The notes below the pieces were generated by a model that was given only the letters and a program-made list of their open reading frames with translations, searched no databases and was not told the origin of the DNA. A stretch of DNA of 64,000 nt from Amphiura filiformis (Eukaryota; Echinodermata; Ophiuroidea; Amphilepidida; Amphiuridae): the NCBI RefSeq assembly GCF_039555335.1, contig NC_092641.1, forward strand, positions 30,006,848 through 30,070,847, read 5' to 3'. Below are positions 21,930 through 33,900 of the stretch, in pieces. Made by a program: the position numbers and the translations under genes. Numbering within the stretch: the first letter of the stretch is position 1; every line of letters begins with the position of its first letter.

Positions 21930-24900
21930 GTGAGAATAATATTTTCGTACGTTTTGTGATAGATTTATTCATTAATCATGTTAATTATGTAACTGTATTA
22001 ATTTCAATTCCCCGGGGCCACTCAGCTACATTCGACGAACGCGTAACGCGCGTTCCGTGTTTAGGGGTCTAAAAACGCCGTTTTTCAACAAAAAGGGGTG
22101 TTTTTTTGGTAACAAGCAAAACGCGTTAAGGGGGTAAATTTGAACACTTGTCGATCCCCTCGCAAATTTTCCCAATTAAGAATTAGCATCGTACCAATCG
22201 TTATGATAATACAGCACCCCATCCCGGCCGCGTAATTTCTTTCTGCAACCATAATGGGCCGCAATGCGATAACACATAGTACATACATGAAATTATAGGC
22301 CTATGAGGCTAGATAGAACACGAGTTTATTACCATTATTATTTCCTCTTACTTAATAAAATAAAAGAAATCGATAGAATTAAAATTCTACAAGGGTTTAC
22401 CTGGGGTTCGAACCCACAATCTATGTATCCATAGTCTAATGCCTACACGACTGTGCTATGATTCGTTGTGCCAGAAAGGTGTTTGTTTATGATACTTATT
22501 GATTACGGAATAAAGTGCATACACACAATATACTATTACTAGTATATTAGTACTAATAAATACGAATATAATCCTAACCCTAACCCTAACCCTAACCCTA
22601 ATCCCTAATCCCTAACCCTTACCCTAACCCTAACCCTAACCCTAACCCCTAAACCCTAACCATAACCATAACCATAACCCTAACCCTAACCCTAACCCTA
22701 ACCCTAACCCTAACCCTAACCCTAACCCTAACGCTAACCCCTAACCCCTAACCCTAACCCTAACCCTAACCCTAACCATAAGACCCTAACCCTAAGACCC
22801 TAACCCCGACAATAATGAACCTTGCCTCGGACTATGCGGTTAGTGATATATTGCGGCCCATTATGGTTGCAGAAAGAAATTAAGCATCCCGGCCCTCCAT
22901 GTATGCTATACCCAATACAGTGTATTGATAACGTCTCCCATACTAGCTATAGCGTTCATTTCTGCATGAAATTTGAAATAAATTCTTACCTGGTGAATTT
23001 TAAAAGAATGTGTACATTGTAATTCCTTTTTTAGCCATTGTCACCCTCTCCATTAAAGTGTATTGTTGATATTAATAAAAAAAAACCTGCTAAGGGGTCC
23101 AATTTTGACCAGAACCTGTTTAGGGGCTAAGCCTACTTTTTGGGGGGAAAGCGCGCTAAAAATCTGTTAAGGGGGTGATTTTGAAAAACAGGGTAGAACC
23201 TGCTTAGGGGGTGTCTTTAAAACCGTTGTTCACGCATGTGTACACCAATATAGCTGAGTGCCCCCCCGGGTTTCAATTGAAAGACTAAACAAGGCAAGAG
23301 AAAGCTTCTTAATAAATCAGATCAACACTAATTTTCTCATTTGCTTAACGAAAATGTGTGTCGCGTTGGTCAAGCGGTCAATCTCGCCAATGTGTGCAGG
23401 TTAGAAAAGTAACGTCATTGCATGATACGATTATTGCCCTTATAAGCGTTTGTGGATATACTCTTTTTGAATCTGAAACATCCACAGTGCAAATCGAACC
23501 CCTTACCGTTTGTACTAAGTTTGAAGTTTATAAAAAATATTTAAAATATAAATTAAACACTTAGCCACTTAGCCTATAGCTATCCGATACCTTAAAGGAG
23601 TATTTCGTGATCCTAACATCCTCTTTTTATGACATTTGTCAGTAGATATCCACGAAAAAAATTTCAGTTGATTCTGAGGTTTTACATGTACATTCATGCA
23701 TGATTAGGTGTATTACACTGCTCTATAGACTTTCGTTCTAGTGTACCAGAACGTAATTCAAATTTCACGATATTTTTGCAAAACGAATTAATCTGCAAGA
23801 ACGTTTGTGTACATAAACATTATGTAGCTAGAGGTTTTAGTGGTATAAAAATCTCATTTATTTATTTATTTATTTATTTATTTGTTTATTTAAGTTTTAA
23901 GAAAAGTGTGGGAGCGGGAAACAACGAATAACAACCTGAACAACAACAATATTAAAACTTTTATACACAATAACACACATTTGTGGTTTGAGAACTGGGA
24001 GAAAAAAATGAAGGTATTGTGATTTACATGAGTTCATTATTATTGTTAATATGTTTTGACTGTTTGAATAATTATCACATGATCTACAGATCCAATCGTG
24101 GCGGCTCCAAGTCCGTGGCCAGTGGGAACATATGGTCTACTCATGCCAACTGATGGATGCCCGAGCACTTCTATATATTTTTACACAGGACAACGGAAAT
24201 TTGACACCGAAGACAGTGACCCAAACAATAACTGGTCTTCTCCGTGCCATCTGGGTGGCTGGTACGGAAAGAATAACATGGAATTGCAGTTCTGTATAAA
24301 AACAGTATTGGATGTAAATGAGAATGCCTGGCCTGCTGGAGAGTATTGTATCTTTCGATTTGGAGGCAGTTGTCCTTACGGTAAGCGGCCCACAGTGTCA
24401 ACACTCTGCAGAACTGACACCTTCTAGTACAGGTTTGACGATCACGTGACAAATCGAATCTGTGACGTCAATATTAATATCGATATCAATTTAAGGCTGT
24501 TCTAGTTAAATTACATACACATTGGCATTTTGGCTGTTCCATTTAATTTACATACTCAACATTTCCCTGTGCACTTAGTCCATGAATTGATCCTGATTTG
24601 CATTGTCGTATAGAGTTATATTTTTGTACACAACAGGGATGTTACTATTGTTTTAACTAAATGAAGCATACTTTTGCTTTTATCTTTCTTTGTCCTTTAT
24701 TAATTATAAATTAGGTGATTTAATTAATATAATTCTTTGTTTCAGCGATCCAGGGGTAAACAGACAAACAAAAACATAGGTCAAAATCCTTCAATTTCTG
24801 TGAAAATTGAACAAAAAGTACCCAAATCCCTACATTTTATATCTCCCTGTGTTATAGACAAATTTTATACGTCACATTTAAAATCATTTAAAATGACTTA

Positions 24901-27900
24901 TAAATTGCCTTATGCTATAATGGGGTCTTATACATTTGTATAAATGCCTTTGGCTTCCAGGTTAGTTTCTCGGAGCTGGTGAGGTGTATCTGGGTTTAAC
25001 TTGGTAGGGTGGTGGTAAGTGGCTGCCCTAAGACTTGATGCATTTTTGGCGCAAAATATGCAAATTAAGTAGCTAATTTGCATATTTAACTTAAAAATTG
25101 GTTTGTTTTTTTTGTGGTTTTTTTGCCATTTCGAAGAACTGGTGAGGCGTATAGGGATATAACTTGATGAGGTTGTGGTAAGCGGCAGTTTCTCGGAGCT
25201 GGTGAGGTGTATTGGGGTATAACTTGGTAGGGTGGTGGTAAGTGGCTGCCCTAAGACTTGATGCAATGTTTGGCGCAAATTAGGTAGCTAATTTGCATAT
25301 TTAACTTTAAAATTGTTTTTGGGTGGTTTTTTGCCATTTCGAAGAACTGGTGAGGCGTATAGGGATGTAACTTGATGAGGTTGTGGTAAGCGGCAGTCGT
25401 AAGATCCGAAGCAATTTTTGTCGCAAGATATGCAAAGTTGTCACCACATTTGCCTATTTTTTTATTTGTCGAATTGCTTTTGGCCATTTTTCGGAACCAT
25501 CTTTAACATTACATTCAAATAATAATTACATTGTAAATTGGAACTGACACCAATTTTTTTCAGGAATATCTTGTTTCCATACAGCTCAATACTCAGTTGA
25601 AATCAATATTCTATTATTGACACAGATAAAGAAAGTTTACATATGCATTGTGTTATAGGACGTGCACCTGGAATTAACTGAATGGCCTAAACGCGTTCCT
25701 TTATACCTATAGAGTATAATTGTCATTCTCAAAATTAAATATATCTCAATTTTTACTTTGGATTTCAAATTTTTTACTTTAAAAATGCAGTAAAAGATAT
25801 TCACAGCAAGCTGCAAGGCCCCGCTAATTAGTGTACTGCTTTTCGAGTGAGTGTACTGGAAACAAAACCATGGTTTTACCTGAAAACAAACTTTTTTCTT
25901 GTAATAGAAACATCATATGGGGTACTAGAGCATGCACAAATCGTAATAATGTGTAGAATATAGAAACACTGTGGTATCTCATATGATAGTCATGGTATGC
26001 TTAGCCTGAGTCGCTCGGCCTATCTCGAACAAAATCGCGATGCGTAGCTGTTAAAAAACGAGAGGATTCGCTGTACTATCACGGCAATTTTTAACACGAA
26101 GATATAGGGATGATGACGATGTGCGGCCGTTCAATATTTACATCGATTTTTTGTCAAACGGCTCTGGTCAAAACTCACACTCCTCCTGGGGTAAGGGCAG
26201 TGGCGGCGCTACGGGCCAGTTGGAGGGCCATTCAACTTTGACGCGCTATTATTAAACTGTACGCTATGAATACGCACACAACGAAATTTCAAATTTGCTT
26301 GGTTTGGGTTGTAGTTTTAAAAGCTTCCAAATTTCTCTCTACAACTCCTAATAGCTATATATTTTTTATAAATAACTACAAGAAAGGCTTTCGACATTCC
26401 ATATATGTTCACGAAAAAATACCGTAGCTTTGCAAGGAAAATGATATGGGCACATAAACACAAATTGTTGTCATGAATTGAGATAAAAGAGTAACAAAAA
26501 CTACTATATTTTAAAACTAAATAATGAAGAAGGAGGCGGCCTATATGCTTCACCCTGGCAGGGCGTAAGACAATGCGAAACACAAATTAATATATGCGAG
26601 GCAAGCTCGAGAAATTATAATTTAAATGACGTGATTGGGGCTCGAGCAAACTGGCATATGAAAATATTGAGAGAGAAAAAATCAGGACTCAGCGGGGATT
26701 GAACCCCGGTCGCTGGATTACCGGTCCAGAGCTTTACCACTGTACAACCTGAGTTCACAGTAGGTACTCGGGCAATCTCAACTTAAGTCCCCATGATAAC
26801 TCTCTCATTGTGTCTCAGCGGCCAATTATATATTAAATAATGAAGAAGGAGGCGGCCTATATGCTTCACCCTGGCAGGGCGTAAGACAATGCGAAACACA
26901 AATTAATATATGCGAGGATCGGAAATTTCCGATCCTCGCATATATTAATTTGTGTTTTGCATTTTAAACTGGTGAGAGTTCATAAATCAGGAATTTGCAT
27001 ATGATTAGAAACATGACTATTATCCTCATATTAAAAATTCAAGATTTTTGGTTGGTTAAGACAAAAACCTGCCGGGATGAAAAGGGTATTTTACACGAAG
27101 GAAAAATACCAGTAAACAGTAGGCCCTGCGACACAACATTGAGAAGATTCATGCGACCCAGTGTTAAACTTCGCGCGCGTATTTCACTGAACGCAGATGA
27201 ATGGCGCGCATTGGCGCAACAAAGTCGCCAGCGTGTACTCGTTCATAGTGTCAAGTCACGCGGTATTGTTATGAAGTTGTTTACTTAATTTTCGTCGATG
27301 GGCCGAATCTGGGTAACCAATTATGAAAGCTTTGAATTTTAAGTTCAATACTTTGGACAAAGACTAATCGATAGATAAAGGTTGAAATTACTTGTCTGGC
27401 TAAAAATTAGAATGATTATTGCTTTAAAAAGCGTTAAGACAGAAAATATCCGGGTTAGAAGTCCTTAGCAACGAAAATAAATTTGAAGGTAAAGCAAACG
27501 CATGAATCATGAATTTTAACGACAAGAGTAGACAAAATGGAAACCAAGTAGAGAATTTTGAAGATATGTTCAGTCCAATTTATTTGTAAGATGATTGGCT
27601 ACACATAATACGATGCATTTCAAATCGAAATTTTCCGCGGGAAAGGTAAAAAAGCATACCCAAGAGTGCGGCAGTCATTTTTGCAAAGGTCGTGTACTTT
27701 AATAATTTGACCTTTAACGGAAAACGCGCATGATGACCCTCCGACTGCGGGTGGGGGCAATGGGGCATTTGCCCCCCCCCCCATATTTTTCTTGCCCCCC
27801 ACTTTTGAGGCAAAAAACCCCAAATCACGTAAATTTCCACTTTTTGCGGCATTTTTTGCAAAATTTGCCAATTTTGCCCCCCTGAAATTCACTTTTCCCC

Positions 27901-30900
27901 AATGTCCCCCAAAAAAAAAAAAAACTTCCTGGCGCCGCCACTGGGTAAGGGGTGGTGCAATAATTATGTGTACCCCGGGGTGATGAATTATAGGGGAGGG
28001 ACAAAGGGGGATAGTATTTTTGGCAGGTCGAAAGGGGGTCAAGCGATATTTCGCACAGATATTTGGGCCCCGTGCGTGGCCCCCGTTTCTATATTAGGGG
28101 CTGTGCAATAATTATGTGTACCCCCGGTTGGTGAACCTTTTTTTTGACGTGCCAAAATTCTTTGCCCCCCCATTACACATGCAAGATTTTGGGGAACCCG
28201 AATTTAAAACCTTATTATTATCTTATCATATAATGCGAGCGCAGCGAGCAGGAAATGTTGCATATTTGAATGTGTTCCTAACGTTTTCCTACACCTTTTT
28301 AGGGCGTAATATAGAAATGGTGCCCAAAATATCTGTGCCAAAAATCACTTGCCCCTCCCCCCTTCGACCTGCCAAAAATCGCTTGACCCCCCTTTCGACA
28401 TGCCAAAACATGCTTGCCCCCCTTTTGGCCTGCCATAAAATCTTTGCCCCACCCCCCTATAATTCACCAGACCGGTGGTACACATAATTATTGCACCACC
28501 CCTAACGCCCTAAAAAGTGTAGAAAAACATTAAAAACAGGTTCAAATATGCAAATTTCCAGCACGCTGCGCTCGCATTATATGATAAGACAGTTTATGGT
28601 TTTAAATTCGGATTCCCAAAAATCTTACTGTGTAAGGGGGGGGGCAAAGGTCTGTTGGCACGTCAACAAAGGGGAGGGCAAACATTTTTTACCTGGCTTT
28701 AATATGTTGACTGACTGTACCCACCAAGTTTCATGCCCATATGACAGATTTGACCTCAGATAACCCCTGGTGACCCGTTACAAAATTTTGGCTATAAATT
28801 CATTCATTCATATTTTATTTTCATCAACCATCAAAATGCATGTGATACATAAAAACGTTGACTGTACCCACCAAGTTTCATGGTCATATGACAGTTTTTA
28901 CTAATTTGACCTCAGATGACCCCTGGATGAACTCTGGTGACCTTGAACCGCTAACCAATACAAACTTGTTATGTCTCGGGTCATCGGTGCACACCGACCA
29001 AGTTTCATGTCCGTATGACAGTTATTACTAATTTGACCTTAGTTGACCCCTGGATGACATCAGGTGACCTTGACCCACTAACCAAGACAAACATTTTCTG
29101 TCTCCGGTCAAGATGCACCCACCCATAAGTTTGAGGACCGTGCTACCCCTAGTCTCTGTAAAAACAGTTTTTGCTAAATTTGACCTCAGATAACCCCTTT
29201 CCTTGCACAAATCGAAAATGATACCAGAGTAGGACTATTGTTGGCACAAAGTGTTTACAAACTAAATTCAGGACTGATGCTGGCTGCCTGGTAAAAACAA
29301 CCAAGTAGACCGCCTTACGTGTCTTACGCTACGAGCTTGAGCGACGCTTGCGCCGTTTGTATTGGAATGAGATGGTGGTCTTGGGTGATGATCTTTTGTA
29401 ATGGAAGTTATCATACATCATGCAGTTATTGTTAACTATGTGTATGCACACAACACAGGGGCACTCACGTAGGTAATTGGCCCGTACTGGTAGCGCTGTG
29501 CTGTGAATATAGGAGATGAACTAGTTAGCGTCAAATATCAAAAAGTATCAAAGCTCTGATTTTAGTACTTGCTCTATGTTTCAATTACTTATTCTTTTTA
29601 AAATATCTGAATTATTAATCCGGTACATGCTTTAATAACGGGGGACCATGCATTTGTATGAGAAAGGAAATCTACCATCTTATCCAAACTCCCGTGTTAA
29701 TCCAATGCACATTTTGCTTCACCGGGCCGCCCTGACTTGGTCGCGTTTGGGAGAGGGGTGCCACCAAACCGTAATAGGTACTTTCTGTCAATCAAGTATG
29801 GTTTATTTTCTACATATATACGGTGGACCGCCTTGATGAGTAAATGATAGCAAACCAGTGAAAAATCCCCAAAACTCAGTCAGTGGAGCTCCGCCCGTAT
29901 ATGTCAATAGCGTCATTATCGATTGGATTAGTCGACCGTAGCGGACAATTCGATTGCTCATTGCATTAATATTATCACGTGGTAAGAAATGTGCATTGGA
30001 CAATCGATTACTATAATGGTTTAGTACTGCATATTTCGGTTTAATCTTCACTAAGCGGGTTTATGGCTGAAAAGGTCACGGTGAATTTGCCGTGGACAAA
30101 ACTGCACTATGATCTATGTATTATTTTGGAAACCTGTATTTTTCCTAAGCCTCCGCTAGCTTGATATGGGCAATTCCAAGCGTTGCGGAATGATGCAAAC
30201 TGCCTTCGTACAAATTTCTTGATGCAGCAGCCAAATATGTATTAACAGCATAAGATGAATAGCATAATGTTAAAGTATTTTTGGTAAGTAAATGATTAAG
30301 GTAGGAGAAACTTTTCCAAACCACCCTAATTTCCTAATTTGCATATGCAAAGTACGCGTTGCGGAATGATGCGCACGGGAGCAGTATTTTTTGCACTAAA
30401 ACATTTTTGACAAACTCTGTGAGTTTAGTAATCTGAGATATTAAATTTGCCATTTAATATAAAGCTTAGGATGTAAACTGACATTATTGTTAGTATCGAT
30501 TTAAAAAAACAACTTGGGCATCGTCTCTTTATGCCAAATTTGCCGACACTAGGTCACGTTGCGGAATGATGCTAGGAGCGTTGCGGAATGATGCTGTGTG
30601 TAAAATCCCATAGAAAATGAAAAGCAGCCCATGTTTGAAAATAAAAATAAATATATCAATAAATTTGAGTAAATTATGTTTTATATACTTAGCTACTTAT
30701 GTTAGCTGACAAATATCAGTATTTATCCAAAAATATTTATCACCGATTTTTTTTAATCCGATAACTTGTGTTGCATGATCACATTTGAAACTAAAATTAT
30801 GTCAACATTCTGCTAGTCTAAAATTCTTGGAAGTGAAATTTAGCCATAGGATGTAACATAACAACTATCACCATCTATCAAGAAATAATCATAACTGTTT

Positions 30901-33900
30901 TTATTTTATCGTAAATTTAAAGAAAAAATCCTTGCAATCCATGGATCCTTATGGCGTTGCGGAATGATGCAGGGGGTTTTGTGGAGAAATGTCACTTGTA
31001 ATGGTTCAGGCAATGCTGAAACATCCATTACTGTAAAGATAGTTCTGTGCAATGCATTTCAGGAAGTTCTAACCCAAAATTGTGAATATTCTTTTCAAAC
31101 GGGTACATATGAAGTATGCATCATTCCGCAACGTTGCGGAATGATGTAACTTTAATTGGTCGTTACCACCGCAAATTAAACTTTTTGAAAATTATTTTTG
31201 TTTCATTGGATAGAGATGAATAAATTTGCTTTGCGTTCTAATTTTAAAGAAAATCAACCTTATTTTACAATTGCAGTGGTAATAAATGATACTTTTGCGT
31301 TGTGGAATGATGCTTTTAATCGTAAAATTGGTACTCAAACAATGCTGACGAAGCTACACGTTATAAAATATGAAAATTTCTGGTGTTTATGTTTTGAGTT
31401 ACTTATAAACTTTATATTCACGTGCATAATTTGTTTCCAAAATTTTACAGCACAGAGCAATTGCTGTGTTTTTAGTTTTGCTGCTTTTACCGGTCAAGAA
31501 TATGCAAATTTATGCAAATTAGGATGTTTTTCTAACAATGAACACCATTTCCTCCTCAAAAAGTACGCTTTCAGAAAATATAGCTTTTTAACTACAATAT
31601 GTGACACGATCTTGTCCATGCGGGCCAAAGGAGGCATTTTTGAAAATTGAGTTACTATAACTATTACCTTATAAACATTAGGCTATCATAATACTGAAAA
31701 CACTGAAGGTCAAGCATACTTAGTTCTAAAGTTATGAAGTTTCATGATGTCTGTTTTCTTATGTATTTTATTGTATTTTTACTCCATATTTTTGCCTTTA
31801 TCTCAATTTCAAATTTGCCGCCTTTGGCCCCCATAGACCAGATCGTGTCACATATGAGATCAAAATCACATACCTGACTTGATTTTTAAATTTTGACAAT
31901 TTGGGCGAGGTTGCTTGGAATTGACCATATGTCTATTTAGGGTCACCCCTACCTCATCGCAATCCTACTGCAATTTGTCCTCAATCAAGTTTGCAAATTG
32001 CAATTGATTGTAACCTTTTCTTATAATACCCGCTGTACTCTTGGCTGTAAAAACATATTAATGAAATCTAGGACTTCTTCCATCTGAAGTGTGACTGTAC
32101 AGTAGAGGCTGCTCAACCAAGTACATTAAGACATGAAACATTCGGCAATAAAGTGTCGAGTTTTATCACCTTTTTCATGAACAATGTTTCAGCTTCACAT
32201 ACATAATCTTAATATTCTCATAAGAAATAATGTGCAAAATTGTTGTTTCTAGAATGATACTTCCTACTGTAGGTTTGATGTTTATCTGACAGTACATGGA
32301 TCTATTAATAACTAGTGCATAGGGCAGCACACTTTACACCTTTTACTCTTACAGTTATATATAAATTTACTAGATCATGATATCTTTTGAATCAGATTGA
32401 TTTCATCAATGAAGTGTTACTAGTTACTATCAATTTTATCAAATAACAAGCTTATAATTATTCCCTGCAATCATTGTTTTGGCAATGAGTGACAATTTCA
32501 AGAATAGCTGCCTCTTGCCAAATTCTTTAAGTTCATATAACATGTGCTTATCTCATGATCCACACTCATAATGGCCATAAACAAGGTATGAATCTTTATT
32601 GGCCACTCAACAATGGGAAGTCCTTTGTTCGTTTTTTAGAAAAGGTCAATAAAAGGACCTGTGACACACTTGATGGTATGACGTCACAGGAGAGTCGCCG
32701 GGGTAGTTTCCGGATTGCTGCGTCGTAGGTCCTTGACAGGTTGTGGCGAAGTCCCCCTCCTCTGTTGAGCGCAGGTTCCTCCCGCTGGACATGTATTGCC
32801 TCCCTGACTCCTCTTTTCAAACCACTTATGTTCTCTGTCGAGCACTAGCACATCCTTATCCTCAAATGAATGATTGGCAAATTTGAGGTGCGTGTAAACT
32901 GCAGAATCGTTCAAACCTGTAGAACTGGGTCTACGGTGCTGATACATACGTTTGTGCAACGGTTGTTTAGTCTCCCCTATATATGAGCCCTCACAGTCAG
33001 AGTCTTTGCACTGGATCTACTATATTACTTTGTTTATTACGGGGGGTTGTCCTTGGGATGCACCAGTTTCTGTCTCAAAGTATTGCCAGGTTTCAAGGAG
33101 ACGGGGATGTTGTGTTTCCCGAATATTCGCTTAAGCTTCTCCGAAACCCAGCAATATATGGGATGGTAATGTTCCTTGGACGAGTGCTCCTTGTGGCAGA
33201 GGAATCAGACGAGATGGATTTTGATTTCTCGCGAGGTTGAGAGCTTTCTCAAATGTCCAGTTCTGGTACCCACAAGTACCTAGCGCAGATTTGAGATGAT
33301 TGCGTTCTTCCAACTTAGCCTCCTTGGTAGATGGGATTATATCCGCACGATGAAATTACCCCGAGTTTGTGAATGAGCGGATGGTGCGAATCGAACAACA
33401 TGTATTGGTCCGTAAGAGTGGATTTCCTGTACACTGTGGTATTTAGCGAGCCATTGTTCTCAATTGTGACCAAACAATCCCGGAATGGGCGTTTGTTGTC
33501 ATATAAACCTTCCTTCCTACTGACTATAGGTCGCAAAGGAATGTCAGGTTTATGAATCTTTGGGAGACCGTAAAAATCCGGTAGCGTTTCACCAGGGTAC
33601 AACTTCGATACGATCTATGGCCTCAGCCTTCTCTCATTGTTAAAGAGACTCGATTACTTTCTTTTTGTAACCAGCCGTGGGATCTCTTTTCAACGGCTCA
33701 TAAACTTTAACATTATTCAACAAAGCATTGGCTTTCTCTTCATAGTCAGATTTGTCTAAAACAACAGTACATCTATCTTTATCTGCTGGTAACACAAGTA
33801 TGTTGTTGTCTTTACCTAGCGTCGAAATGGCAGTGCGTTGTTCCTTGCTGATATTTAATGGTGGTAGTTTAGCATTAACAAGACAAGCGGTCACTTGAGC

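Larger units (their letters stand above)
22002..23283. mobile_element. inverted-repeat element enclosing telomere-type array and tRNA-like sequence
   Basis: Outer ends around 22002-22030 and 23250-23283 share CACTCAGCTA and a TTTCAATT...CCCGGG context in inverted orientation. A nested pair, 22221-22266 and 22850-22893, shares TTTCTTTCTGCAACCATAAT (inverted). GGGGGT-rich phrases (AACCTGCTTAGGGGGTG) repeat in the right arm. The centre holds a tRNA-like segment and the (CCCTAA)n array. Non-coding; lies in intron 2 of the apextrin-like gene. Confidence 0.6.

Noticed and set aside
22571-22808. True chromosome end
   Set aside because: The (CCCTAA)n array is flanked on both sides by ordinary sequence and lies in an intron.
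26686-26760. Functional tRNA-Thr(GGT) gene
   Set aside because: Good T and anticodon arms, but the D arm does not pair and invariant U33 is replaced by C; it also lies between duplicated repeat units.
27580-28487. Frames of 70-140 codons in the C/G-rich region
   Set aside because: They translate the dispersed CAAGCGATTTTTGG repeat and its inverted copies.
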